A stretch of DNA of 64,000 bases from Shewanella intestini (lineage in GTDB: Bacteria; Pseudomonadota; Gammaproteobacteria; Enterobacterales; Shewanellaceae): positions 62,001 to 126,000 of the forward strand of contig NZ_JAAIKR010000005.1 in the NCBI RefSeq assembly GCF_018221465.1. Direction: 5' to 3'. Below, piece by piece: positions 44,152 through 53,261 of the stretch. The notes beneath the pieces were generated by a model. The model was given only the letters and a program-made list of their open reading frames with translations, ran no database searches and had not been told where the DNA came from. The position numbers and the translations under genes are program-made. Positions within the stretch are counted from its first letter, which is position 1; each line of letters opens with the position of its first letter.

Positions 44152-44269
44152 AGACCCAAAACTATCCAATTGTTCTGGGTCTAGGGGAATGGCTCTTCAT
44201 AGAGCCGTGCGCTAGCTGGATAAAGTGTGTTAGTCACACCCAAACGAGTTGGTTAAATTATAGCCAACT
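44152..44269 (-). ncRNA. Candidate small structured RNA with four hairpins between tatD and rsmF
   Basis: Four consecutive hairpins fill 118 bp: AGTTGG/CCAACT (44247-44252, 44264-44269), GTGTG/CACAC (44225-44229, 44235-44239), GGCTCT/AGAGCC around TCAT (44191-44206), and AGACCCA/TGGGTCT (44152-44158, 44176-44182). On the minus strand the last one is followed by TTTTTTTATCC, a good Rho-independent terminator. The element is either a small RNA made from the minus strand or a structured 3' region of rsmF. I cannot match it to a named family. Confidence 0.45.
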
Positions 44270-44348
44270 TGTAATGGTTTGCTTATTTTTTACTATGGAT
44301 AATCTGTTTAATTAACAGGCTGAAGCTAAGCGTTTGAAAGTTAGCTCC

Positions 44349-45800
44349 TTACATACATGCGTTATCATTAACTAATTCTCTTGGTAAACCATTTTTTAGT
44401 CGATGTCCAAGGTATTTGACCATCCCGAGCGTGGCACCACTGTGTAATACACGCATTTCTCCATGAACTTGCGCTTGTAAATAGTGTTGTTGCTCAATAG
44501 ATAAATCAGTTACGGCAATATCTCGACCCTTTAAGAAGTTGACTGCTGAGTTGGCATCTAATTCAATACTGGGTTCACCAGTAAAATTATCTGTCGTGAG
44601 AGCGATAAGCGCTTCATGCTTAATTTTGAAGCCTTTTTTTAGTATGTCAGCTAATTTTATCCCAATACGTTGGTAACGCATTTTGCCGATTAATGGCATT
44701 ATCGATTGTGGGAACAACCAACATTCTTTATCGCGTACCTTAATTTGGCTATTTTGGGGTAAGCTAATTTGATATTGCTTCAATAAATAGTGGCTTAATA
44801 TCTGTAAGTCTTTTGCTGGAATATCAGTGAATGGAAATACTTTTTGTGGTTTTGGCTGTTTTTTAAGACGCGCAACTGAAGCAAGCTTTTTAATTTTAGC
44901 GACAAAGAAGCCTTCACTATCGTACGTTTGTGGCCACACGTGTAAAAAGCCTTCAGGGGTGCATGCTTTATCTGCGCCATTGAATAATTTGTCTAAGGGT
45001 ACAAACTCGACTTCATTAGGGTATTGTTGTTTTAAAAATTGACATATTTGTTGGTTTTCTAACTGACTTAATGTGCAGGTTGAATACACCATCTCAGCGC
45101 CGGGTTTTAACGCGAGGAAAGCAGAAGTAATTAACTCCTGTTGTGTTTCAGCAATAGCGATAACATCTTCTAACTGCCAATTTTTTAATGCGTTGCTATC
45201 TTTGCGGATAGTACCTTCACCGCCACAAGGTGCATCAAGTAAAATTGCATCAAACTGTTCATACATGTATTCACCAAACACTCGGCCGTCAAAGTGGGTC
45301 AAGGCAGTATTATATACGCCCATTCGCAACATATTTGCATGCAAAACTTTGACCCGGCTTGATGAATATTCGTTTGCAACTAAAAGCCCGTTGTTTTGCA
45401 TCATGGCTGCCATTTGGGTTGACTTTGAACCAGGGGCTGACGCGACATCTAAAATCGTTGGATGAGTGAGGCTAAGATTATCGAATAGTGCTATTGGCGG
45501 TAACATTGAACTGGCTTCTTGGACATAAAATAGCCCTTGAATATGTTCAATTAAATTGCCAATGACAGGTTCTTGCTCAAAGGTCACCCAAAATCCGTCG
45601 TTACACCATGGTATCGCTTCAAAATGCCAACCTTTAGGCTGCATTAGTGCTTGGAAGTCGGTGGCGGATATTTTTAACGTGTTAACCCTAATCGATTTTC
45701 GTAATGGTTTGAGGCAATAATCAATAAATTCATCTAAATGAAGCCCATTGGGCAGCTCTTGTTGAATATGTTTGATAAAATTAGGGTTTATTTGTGCCAT
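44349..45800 (-). CDS. rsmF: 16S rRNA m5C1407 methyltransferase
   Basis: 483 residues (E. coli RsmF 479). A SAM-binding domain has ILDVASAPGSKSTQMAAMM (about 116-134). The two RNA m5C cysteines are in DAPCGGEGT (about 197) and YSTCTLSQLENQQ (about 247). The extra C-terminal PUA-like part (residues about 330-480) is typical of RsmF. The gene is monocistronic and converges with tatD. Confidence 0.95.
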   Translation of the reverse strand: MAQINPNFIKHIQQELPNGLHLDEFIDYCLKPLRKSIRVNTLKISATDFQALMQPKGWHFEAIPWCNDGFWVTFEQEPVIGNLIEHIQGLFYVQEASSMLPPIALFDNLSLTHPTILDVASAPGSKSTQMAAMMQNNGLLVANEYSSSRVKVLHANMLRMGVYNTALTHFDGRVFGEYMYEQFDAILLDAPCGGEGTIRKDSNALKNWQLEDVIAIAETQQELITSAFLALKPGAEMVYSTCTLSQLENQQICQFLKQQYPNEVEFVPLDKLFNGADKACTPEGFLHVWPQTYDSEGFFVAKIKKLASVARLKKQPKPQKVFPFTDIPAKDLQILSHYLLKQYQISLPQNSQIKVRDKECWLFPQSIMPLIGKMRYQRIGIKLADILKKGFKIKHEALIALTTDNFTGEPSIELDANSAVNFLKGRDIAVTDLSIEQQHYLQAQVHGEMRVLHSGATLGMVKYLGHRLKNGLPRELVNDNACM

Positions 45801-45920
45801 GCTATTTCACGCCATAGAATTGATCATACGATCATAACTTAAAAAGTGGCGTTTATCTGTATCTCAGCGTTCGCATCGTGACAAATACTCTATTTTATAT
45901 GGCTTTTTATTGGGGCGAAT

Positions 45921-47147
45921 GTGTTAAATCGAGTCTGGTTAATCTTCTTTGTGGTCGCACTTGTGGCTATTATTTGTCAACTATTGGGCGGCAATGCGCA
46001 GGTATTGTCCGACAGTGTTAATGGCTTATTTAGTAGTGCGAAATTAGCTGCTGAAATTTCATTAGGGTTGATTGGTGTGCTCGCTTTATGGATGGGCTTA
46101 ATGCAAGTGGGTGAAAAAGCCGGAGTCGTCGGCTTTTTTGCGAAACTGTTTGAGCCTTTGCTGAGCAAATTAATGCCAGAAGTGCCTCGTGGACATGCCG
46201 CTTATGGCAGTATGAGTATGAATATTACTGCAAACATGCTTGGGCTTGATAATGCCGCTACGCCGCTGGGGCTTAAAGCGATGAGAGATTTGCAATCATT
46301 AAACCCGACCAAAGCTGTTGCTACCAATGCACAAATTCTGTTTTTGGTGTTAAACACTTCCTCAGTAACCTTAGTCCCAGTGACGGTATTTTTATATCGT
46401 GCTCAACAAGGGGCGACTAATCCGGCCGATGTATTTTTGCCTATTTTAATTGCAACGAGTTGTTCCACGTTAGCGGGTTTATTGATTGTCGCTTTGGTGC
46501 AACGTATCTCGTTACTAAACACAGTGGTAATGGCTTATGGATTGGTGGTGTTATCTGTTATTTGTGCAGGTATTTGGTCGTTAATCGGTTTATCTGCGCA
46601 GGCTATTGGTAATGTTTCTACTATTATGGGCAATGGGGTGTTACTCGTGCTCATTTTCAGTTTTATATTAGTTGCAGGCATGCGCAAAGTAGCGATTTAT
46701 GATGAGTTTATCGTTGGCGCGAAACAAGGCTTTGAACAAGCTGTGCAATTAATTCCCTATTTATTAGCCATGCTGGTGGCAATCGGCTTGTTAAGAAACT
46801 CAGGCGCGCTTGATTATGCATTGCAATTGTTAAGCGCAGCGGTGGCCACAATGGGTGTTGATAATCGCTTCATCGATGCAATGCCAACGGCATTTATGAA
46901 ACCTTTTAGTGGCTCTGGTGCACGAGCGATGATGCTTGAAACAATGGAGCATAATGGTGTTGATTCTTTTGCTGGTCGGTTAGCGGCTGTTTTACAAGGC
47001 AGTACAGAAACAACCTTTTATGTGCTTGCTGTTTATTTCGGCTCAGTAGGAATTAAGCACGGGAGACATGCGCTAGGGTGCGGCTTAGCCGCTGACATTG
47101 CAGGTATTTTAGCGGCAATTAGTGTGTGCTATTGGTTTTATGGTTAA
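45921..47147 (+). CDS. Fused SpmA/SpmB-like nucleoside-recognition membrane protein
   Basis: 408 residues from a GTG start with GGGGCG upstream. About ten hydrophobic helices occur. Two nucleoside-recognition (Gate) domains are arranged as SpmA then SpmB: GHAAYGSMSMNITANMLGLDNAATPLGLKAM (about 91-121) in the first half and PTAFMKPFSGSGARAMMLETM with GSTETTFYVLAVYFGSVG in the second. In sporulators SpmA and SpmB affect spore core dehydration; in non-sporulating proteobacteria the fused protein has no established role, and transport is presumed. It stands alone, divergent from rsmF. Confidence 0.88.
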   Translation: MLNRVWLIFFVVALVAIICQLLGGNAQVLSDSVNGLFSSAKLAAEISLGLIGVLALWMGLMQVGEKAGVVGFFAKLFEPLLSKLMPEVPRGHAAYGSMSMNITANMLGLDNAATPLGLKAMRDLQSLNPTKAVATNAQILFLVLNTSSVTLVPVTVFLYRAQQGATNPADVFLPILIATSCSTLAGLLIVALVQRISLLNTVVMAYGLVVLSVICAGIWSLIGLSAQAIGNVSTIMGNGVLLVLIFSFILVAGMRKVAIYDEFIVGAKQGFEQAVQLIPYLLAMLVAIGLLRNSGALDYALQLLSAAVATMGVDNRFIDAMPTAFMKPFSGSGARAMMLETMEHNGVDSFAGRLAAVLQGSTETTFYVLAVYFGSVGIKHGRHALGCGLAADIAGILAAISVCYWFYG

Positions 47148-47508
47148 GAAGATATTTTGCCACATTAGCGCTTATTAATGATAATAAAAATCATGTTATT
47201 CCAGCTATAAATTAGGTCTATAGTTTATAAACATAGGCTCGAACAATCGAGTTGAGATTAAGATGATTATTTTACTCGATATCACATTATTGCGGACTTC
47301 TTGGCGTTGAATATTACTGAAGACTTGTTGTATAGAAACGGCTGCGCTTTTAAAGTGTCTCAATTATCCATTTTTTCAGCGGATGCGAAATGTCTGACTA
47401 AGAGTTGATAGTTACTTTGAAATAATGCAGCTAAAACATCATATTGCTGAGTAAAATGGTGACAACATCCACCATTTTACTTGCGTAATATAATTAGTTT
47501 AAGGCAAA
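47148..47508. other. 361-bp convergent intergenic region with a hairpin after letB
   Basis: No gene is visible. GTAAAATGGTG (47451-47461) pairs perfectly with CACCATTTTAC (47470-47480), 28 bp past the letB stop. This 11-bp stem may end letB transcription, although the T-tract is short. Confidence 0.5.
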
Positions 47509-50151
47509 TTATTCGTTTTGTATTGGTTCCCAAGAACGCCACTTCTTATCCATTTTGTCATGCAGAATAAATCGTGAACCATTTTCTAAGCTATTATCTG
47601 GGGTAGTTTTCTCCTCAGTGATAACCGAAATACCACCTGATATGAGGCTTTCTAATGAACCAGTTTCAATTTGCGCACCTGAGAACAATCCGACCTCAAG
47701 CTTAATTCCTGATGCATCCCAGAACTCACTGGTTTGGTTGATTAAGGACGAATATTGCTTAAGTATGTGGCCTAAAATTTCAACTTTAGTCCCCGCTTTA
47801 TTCAGTCTATAACCGTCAATCTTACCAATGCTAACACCACGATAAAAAATGGGGGTACCTTGTTTGATTGAGCCTAATTGCTTATTTTCTAGGACTAAAC
47901 TAAGGACATCCTTTGGTTGCTGAACGTCAAATAGAGATTCATGTTCTACCGTGAATGCATGCTGAACTTGTTCAGCCGTTCCTGGCGTTGCACTAATATA
48001 AGGGCCCGTTAATAAGGTTTCAGGTGCTTTAATACCCGCTAATGAAATACTGGCGTCGACGATATAAAACTTACTGTCAGTTTTAGTAAAATGATCTGCA
48101 TATTGACCATATAAATAGGCCGTTGCTTGGGTATTGTGAAGGTCTTGGGTTAATTTTACATGCTTAATAAAGCCTATTTTGTAGCCTTGATAACGGATAG
48201 GGCTGTTGTCGGTTAGTCTTACCGAAGTTGGTAAGGTTAGCTTAACCAGCTGTGCCTGTTTCATTGCTAGTGTTTTATTAGCAAATAAGGTAGTACTAGC
48301 TTTATTAATGACATTGGTTTGGTTAATTAATCCAAGTGAAATGCTGCCTTTAATGACCCCAGCTAATGGCGCGACATTAATATCGACCCCAGCAAGTGAA
48401 GCATTGATATTGACGGTATCGTTACGCCAAAAAACGGTATTAGTGTTCAGTAATGATTTGTATTTAGGATCAATTAATAAGCTAAATTCAAATGAATCAT
48501 TTGCTGATGACCAATCAATACTTGCAACATGGCCAATGGCCATTTTTTTATAATAAATAGGTGCATTAACCGATAAACCTGCACCATCTGGTGCTGTTAA
48601 TAGCACTTTTTGCATATTATTTCGTTTTGCATTTTCTAGTGCTTCATTCATTGAATTGAATAAGGGTAACGTGTCAGTTGCACCGATAAGTGGATTATTA
48701 GGGGCTCGTATTAAACTTATTGCCCCATTCATTAATGTGTTTAAGTCACGGGTTTTAACTGAAATTCCATCGAGTGATGCATTTATATCAAGGGCTGATT
48801 CATGGATGAAATAGCTGCCTTTAGTCAATAAACTTTTATATTCAGGGTAGATTTCAATTTGGTAATTCACTTGTTCTAAATCAGCTGAGAGCCCAACATG
48901 AGTAACATTACCTATCGGTAATTGTTTATATCTAACTTGTGCTTGCTCACTGATACCTGTGTTGATATCCGAGGTGAGTGTTAAACTCAGTTTAGCGGCT
49001 TTTAATAAATCAGGTGCATGTGAAGCCAGTTTGTATTCCTTTGGTAAGGCCGAAGTGGATGAGCCTGGTAATACATTGATGACTGCGCCAGTAACAAGCC
49101 TTGATAAGTGGTTAACTTTGGTAAACGATACTTGTGCCCCTTCGAGCCAAAATTGACTATCGGCAGTCAATAAATCGCGATATTGGTGGGTAAGTTTAGC
49201 AATGACTTTGATATCAGCGTCCGCTAGCTTTAAAGAGTCCACTTCACCAATCTGTATACCGCGATAGATGATTTTAGTTCCTTTACTGACGTTATCAGCG
49301 CTATCGACACTTAAAGTAAACTCAACACCGGCTATGGCACTTTCTTTGCTATCAAATAACCTAAAGGTGTCGCCACTGTTTGCATTGGTCGCACTGTCAC
49401 TTGAGTCAAAACTAATTCCGCCTGCAATAATGGAAGCCAAGCTTTCTGTATTAACACTTAAGCCAGATAATGAGGCATCTACTTTGACCCCTGACACATT
49501 CCAAAAGCGGGAATCTTGCTTAACTAATTTGGTGTATTGATCTTCAACAAACACATTAATTTCAATTTGTTTATTGTCTTTTAAACGATAACTGACAACA
49601 TCTCCAACCGGCACTTGGCGATAAAATAACGGCGAGCCAACATCGATTGAACCCAGTTTATCTGTGATTAACGTAAGTACCATGCCGCGGGAACCTGGCT
49701 CTAATGCTGGCGCGGAATTTTTGGCAACAAAGTACGAGCTTGAACGGGCTTTTTTACCTGGTTGTATCGCAATATAATTACCTGAGAATATCGTATCAAG
49801 ACCTTCTACGCCGGTAATACTAGCTTTGGGTTTTACTAACCAAAATTGAGTGTTTTGATTCAAAAAAGGCTCTGAACGATAGTCCATTAATACTTGTACA
49901 TTGACGCCTTGTAAGTCTTTATCAAGACTGATATCTGTAACCTTACCGACTACTAATCCTTGGAATTTTACTAAGGTTTTACCTTGTTCCATACCGTTGG
50001 CATTAGGAAAGTGAATGGTAATCTCTACACCTGATTCTTTGATGCTCTTTATTCCCAACCAAGATCCTAAAACCAATGCGATTATGGGCAATAACCAAAT
50101 AGGAGAGAAAAGTTTCTTTTTGACGATTTTGGGTGGTTCACTTTGAGTCAT
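47509..50151 (-). CDS. letB: Seven-MCE-domain lipid-transport protein LetB (YebT)
   Basis: 880 residues from the ATG at 50151 (E. coli LetB 877). One N-terminal transmembrane helix (SPIWLLPIIALVLGSWLGI) anchors it in the inner membrane. Seven MCE repeats can be counted, each with a pattern such as ...G..V.Y.G..VG.V (starting VEITIHFPNANGMEQGKTLVKF, MVLTLITDKLGSIDVGSPLFY, VEFTLSVDSADNVSKGTKIIY, and four more). LetB stacks these rings into a tunnel across the periplasm for lipids. It overlaps the upstream letA C-half by 14 bp. Confidence 0.95.
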   Translation of the reverse strand: MTQSEPPKIVKKKLFSPIWLLPIIALVLGSWLGIKSIKESGVEITIHFPNANGMEQGKTLVKFQGLVVGKVTDISLDKDLQGVNVQVLMDYRSEPFLNQNTQFWLVKPKASITGVEGLDTIFSGNYIAIQPGKKARSSSYFVAKNSAPALEPGSRGMVLTLITDKLGSIDVGSPLFYRQVPVGDVVSYRLKDNKQIEINVFVEDQYTKLVKQDSRFWNVSGVKVDASLSGLSVNTESLASIIAGGISFDSSDSATNANSGDTFRLFDSKESAIAGVEFTLSVDSADNVSKGTKIIYRGIQIGEVDSLKLADADIKVIAKLTHQYRDLLTADSQFWLEGAQVSFTKVNHLSRLVTGAVINVLPGSSTSALPKEYKLASHAPDLLKAAKLSLTLTSDINTGISEQAQVRYKQLPIGNVTHVGLSADLEQVNYQIEIYPEYKSLLTKGSYFIHESALDINASLDGISVKTRDLNTLMNGAISLIRAPNNPLIGATDTLPLFNSMNEALENAKRNNMQKVLLTAPDGAGLSVNAPIYYKKMAIGHVASIDWSSANDSFEFSLLIDPKYKSLLNTNTVFWRNDTVNINASLAGVDINVAPLAGVIKGSISLGLINQTNVINKASTTLFANKTLAMKQAQLVKLTLPTSVRLTDNSPIRYQGYKIGFIKHVKLTQDLHNTQATAYLYGQYADHFTKTDSKFYIVDASISLAGIKAPETLLTGPYISATPGTAEQVQHAFTVEHESLFDVQQPKDVLSLVLENKQLGSIKQGTPIFYRGVSIGKIDGYRLNKAGTKVEILGHILKQYSSLINQTSEFWDASGIKLEVGLFSGAQIETGSLESLISGGISVITEEKTTPDNSLENGSRFILHDKMDKKWRSWEPIQNE

Positions 50152-50800
50152 GTTCGGTTTCCATACGGTCCCAGAGTAAGCGCGTGTCAAGCACTTTCGC
50201 TGCTAATTGCGTTAATAAAATAACCAAGGCAAAAGCTGTTGCCGCAGGGGCGGGCTTTGCATCAAGAAGTTGTCCCATGTTGACAAGGGCAACGGTAATA
50301 GAAATTACAAATAAATCTAGCATCGACCAGCGGCCAATCCATTCAATAACATGAAAACCCACCATGAGTTTTTTCTTGGAAACTGGCAAGTTAAAACTGA
50401 TAGCGGTTAAATATATGGCCAATCCGATAATTTTTAACCAAGGAACTAGCACACTGGCGGTAAAAACAATAATCGCAATCGGGATCATGTCTGTCTTAAC
50501 TAAATGAACCGTGCCACTGAAAATGGTATCGTTAGTGACAACACCGCGATTGGTTATCAAAGTAATAGGGTAGATATTGGCTAAAATTAATAGCGCAAAT
50601 GCAGTGATTAATAAGGCCCAACTTTGTTGCACGCTTGCATAATTACGCGTAGCTAAGGTTGAATGGCAACGCGTACAATGAGAATGACTTACATAATTGA
50701 CTTTGCGGCACACCTTACAAAAACACAGTCCCAAGGAGATACCTGTATAAAGTGGTTTTGCGTCAGTTACCGCTATTGGTGACAACACTTGTTTAGTCAT
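50138..50800 (-). CDS. LetA C-terminal half as a separate protein (PqiA domain)
   Basis: 220 residues from the ATG at 50800 with GGAG eight bases before it. It begins with a zinc-ribbon-like CFCKVCRKVNYVSHSHCTRCHSTL (about 28-51), then four hydrophobic helices typical of PqiA (LLITAFALLILANIYPITLITN, AIIVFTASVLVPWLKIIGLAIY, and so on). In E. coli the equivalent is the second half of LetA/YebS (427 residues). Here it overlaps the first half by 8 bp (ATGACTAA), so the two are made as coupled separate polypeptides. It presumably works with LetB. Confidence 0.9.
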   Translation of the reverse strand: MTKQVLSPIAVTDAKPLYTGISLGLCFCKVCRKVNYVSHSHCTRCHSTLATRNYASVQQSWALLITAFALLILANIYPITLITNRGVVTNDTIFSGTVHLVKTDMIPIAIIVFTASVLVPWLKIIGLAIYLTAISFNLPVSKKKLMVGFHVIEWIGRWSMLDLFVISITVALVNMGQLLDAKPAPAATAFALVILLTQLAAKVLDTRLLWDRMETEHDSK

Positions 50801-51419
50801 CAAGTAAACTCCACATGTGTTCTAAATTATACTCGCGCTGCAAAAAAATCATCACTATAAAAAGCATGGTGAAACAAAAGGTTCCCATGCCCATGTGTAC
50901 ATCTGAAAAATCAGATAGCTGAAATGCCGAGACCAAAAAACTCAAAACATAAATTTCAAGCATGGTTAATTGGCTTAGCAATTCCTGTCTTTTTAATAAA
51001 AGGGTATATATTTGTCGCCAAAAAGGATTCTGCAAACCAAGTTTGGCAATACATACCTGTATGAAAATTGATGAAATCAATAATAGAGGCGCTATAACCG
51101 CTGATATAGCAACAGCAAGACCCACTATCCAATAACCCTCCTGTGCTACAGCTATTGCTGCGTGCATTGCAGTGGTATTTCGAATACTGCCGAAAAAATG
51201 AATTTCTATAACCGACAAGGTATTAGCGGGAAGGAACAATAAGATAGCGGCAATACATAACGCAAGCATGCCGTTGATAGAACAATAAGGAGTATCATAA
51301 AGTGCGGTATGACAACGCGGGCACAATGCTCTAACTCGCGAAGGCAAGGCTCGCTTTTGTACCACAAGATCGCAAGAGCGACATAACACTTGGCATTGGC
51401 TTACTTCAGTTTCAGTCAT
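50793..51419 (-). CDS. LetA N-terminal half as a separate protein (PqiA domain)
   Basis: 208 residues. It starts with a zinc ribbon CRSCDLVVQKRALPSRVRALCPRCHTAL (about 13-40) and has four hydrophobic helices (MLALCIAAILLFLPANTLSVIEI, VGLAVAISAVIAPLLLISSIF, LEIYVLSFLVSAF, FCFTMLFIVMIFL). Sequence and order match the first PqiA module of LetA. The natural TAA stop and a proper ribosome binding site for the second half argue for an established split and against a sequencing frameshift. It is divergent from yebG. Confidence 0.9.
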   Translation of the reverse strand: MTETEVSQCQVLCRSCDLVVQKRALPSRVRALCPRCHTALYDTPYCSINGMLALCIAAILLFLPANTLSVIEIHFFGSIRNTTAMHAAIAVAQEGYWIVGLAVAISAVIAPLLLISSIFIQVCIAKLGLQNPFWRQIYTLLLKRQELLSQLTMLEIYVLSFLVSAFQLSDFSDVHMGMGTFCFTMLFIVMIFLQREYNLEHMWSLLDD

Positions 51420-51557
51420 GTAGACTAAATACCCTTATGTATCAATTGCAAATGAGTCATCGACCATACTTTTTCTGCATTGTCGTGAATTAAAAAATAA
51501 ATAATACCAGAATAATCAGAATACTTGCATCATAAGTTAATTGTATGACATCCTACT

Positions 51558-51577
51558 TACTGTATATAAAAACAGTA
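51558..51577. promoter_or_regulatory. LexA (SOS) box of yebG
   Basis: TACTGTATATAAAAACAGTA fits the consensus TACTG(TA)5CAGTA at both CTG/CAG arms. It ends 11 bp before the yebG ATG and overlaps its leader. yebG is a known SOS gene in E. coli. The divergent letA genes start 139 bp away. Confidence 0.95.
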
Positions 51578-51588
51578 ACGGAGGAATC

Positions 51589-51867
51589 ATGGCTGTTATC
51601 ACAAAATTCGTCGTGGTGAGAGAAGGGGAAGAGAAAATGACCTTCACAACAAAAAAAGAAGCCGATGCGTACGATAAGATGCTCGATATTTCAGATAATC
51701 TTATTCCTTTTATAGAAAAAGCAGACATTGGTTTACAAGAAGTCGATTGTGAAAAGTTAGCTTTTTACCTTGCACAAAATAAAGATGAATTAGCTAATTT
51801 GCTAAAAGGTGTAATAAAAGGTACAACAGCTTCAGCGCCAAAAAAGAAAAAAGTTAAACAAGATTAA
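51589..51867 (+). CDS. yebG: SOS-induced DNA damage protein YebG
   Basis: 92 residues from the ATG at 51589 with GGAGGAATC directly upstream; the open frame upstream runs through the LexA box and is not coding. It begins MAVITKFVVVREGEEKMTFTTKKEADAYDKML, matching E. coli YebG (96). The C-terminus is lysine-rich (APKKKKVKQD). Function is unknown apart from LexA-dependent, damage-inducible expression. msrC follows by 31 bp. Confidence 0.95.
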   Translation: MAVITKFVVVREGEEKMTFTTKKEADAYDKMLDISDNLIPFIEKADIGLQEVDCEKLAFYLAQNKDELANLLKGVIKGTTASAPKKKKVKQD

Positions 51868-51898
51868 ATAGGATAAGACTGATTAGTCGCAAAAATAA

Positions 51899-52357
51899 AT
51901 GAAAAATGAATTTTATGATGTGTTAGATCGCCAAGTCACGGCACTTTTTACTGGAGAAGACGATCTTGTTTGTGCAATGGCCAATTTTTCTGCGCTATTA
52001 AACGATCAACTAGATGACATTAATTGGGTTGGTTTTTACCAAGTTAAAAACAATCAATTAGTTTTAGGCCCGTTTCAGGGTAAATTAGCCTGTACTCGAA
52101 TTCCATTAGGTAAAGGTGTCTGTGGCACTGCTGCATCAACCAATACCACACAACGGGTTGCAGATGTCCATCAATTTGCTGGCCATATCGCTTGTGATGC
52201 GGCGAGCAATTCTGAGATTGTTATTCCGTTTGTTCGTAATAATGAAGTCATTGCCGTGCTCGATATCGACAGTCCAATTTTCGATAGGTTTGACCAAGAT
52301 GATCAAAAAGGCCTCGAAAAAATGGTTAAGTCGCTTGAATTTGTTTTATTTGGTTAG
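51899..52357 (+). CDS. msrC: Free methionine-(R)-sulfoxide reductase, GAF type
   Basis: 152 residues forming one GAF domain. WVGFYQVKNNQLVLGPFQGKLACTRIPLGKGVCGTAA (about 40-76) has two of the redox cysteines, and GHIACDAASNSEIVIPF has the third. The enzyme reduces free, not protein-bound, methionine R-sulfoxide (E. coli YebR/MsrC). It lies 31 bp behind yebG and may share its SOS promoter. The E. coli neighbour is letA, conserved here. Confidence 0.93.
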   Translation: MKNEFYDVLDRQVTALFTGEDDLVCAMANFSALLNDQLDDINWVGFYQVKNNQLVLGPFQGKLACTRIPLGKGVCGTAASTNTTQRVADVHQFAGHIACDAASNSEIVIPFVRNNEVIAVLDIDSPIFDRFDQDDQKGLEKMVKSLEFVLFG

Positions 52358-52609
52358 TTTGCGACCAATATGAGTGAATTGAAGGTCGCAATCGTCGCCA
52401 TGACCATTATAATAACGCGCTAATTGATGGCTGCTCATCTGAGTCGCTAGGTTAATTAATATTTTTGTTAAGGTTTGTTTCATATGCTTTTGCAAAATAT
52501 AATATAGTGCTAATTTGTAGGTTAAGTGCGTTGTGCATTTAATGAAAGATGAACGACTCTTGGTTTTTTGAACCATACTTGAGTCCCCTTTATTAACGTG
52601 GAAGTAATG

Positions 52610-53242
52610 ATGGAATCAACAGAAAAGTTGACCGACACAAACGCTATTTTGGCGTATTTATACGAAACCTTTCCTTTATGTTTTATAAAAGAAGGTGAAA
52701 CAAAACCATTAAAAATTGGTTTGTTTCAAGATTTAGCTGAACGGTTAGCTGATGATTCAAAAGTCAGTAAAACACAATTGCGCGTTGCTTTACGCCGTTA
52801 CACCAGCAGCTGGCGATACCTGAAGGGGATTAAAGCCGGGGTTCAACGTGTTGATTTAGATGGCATCGAATGTGGAGAGCTTGAGCAAGAACATATTGAG
52901 CATGCTAAGACTACACTTAAAGAAAGCCAAGAAAAAGCCAAAGCTAAGCGTCAAGCTCAAGCACCTAAAAAAGAGGCTAAGCGTACTCCTCGTGCTGAAA
53001 ATAAACGTGCTGTTAATAAGCGCGTGCCAGCTAAAAAAGATCGTCCAACTAAAACACCTGCACCAGTATCGAATTTCGTGCAAGCAAACATGTCTGATTT
53101 ATCGCCGAACAAACGTGTAAACGTTAAATTAGGTGCAGCACCTGTTGCAGGTGTCATTATTGATATTAAGAAAGAAGATGTTCAGGTTCAACTGGATTCA
53201 GGATTAACGATTAAAGTTAAAGTTGAACACATATTGTTATAA
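52610..53242 (+). CDS. proQ: RNA chaperone ProQ
   Basis: 210 residues from the ATG at 52610, with GGAAG upstream; ATG 52607 and GTG 52598 are alternatives. The N-terminal FinO/ProQ domain (about 1-115) has AYLYETFPLCFIKEGETKPLKIGLF and LRVALRRYTSSWRYLKGIKAG. A Lys/Ala/Pro linker follows (about 105-155), then a C-terminal Tudor-like domain (NKRVNVKLGAAPVAGVIIDIKKEDVQV). ProQ binds structured small RNAs and 3' ends globally. prc is 19 bp downstream as in E. coli. Confidence 0.95.
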   Translation: MESTEKLTDTNAILAYLYETFPLCFIKEGETKPLKIGLFQDLAERLADDSKVSKTQLRVALRRYTSSWRYLKGIKAGVQRVDLDGIECGELEQEHIEHAKTTLKESQEKAKAKRQAQAPKKEAKRTPRAENKRAVNKRVPAKKDRPTKTPAPVSNFVQANMSDLSPNKRVNVKLGAAPVAGVIIDIKKEDVQVQLDSGLTIKVKVEHILL

Positions 53243-53261
53243 TTGAAGGAGTAACTTATTG

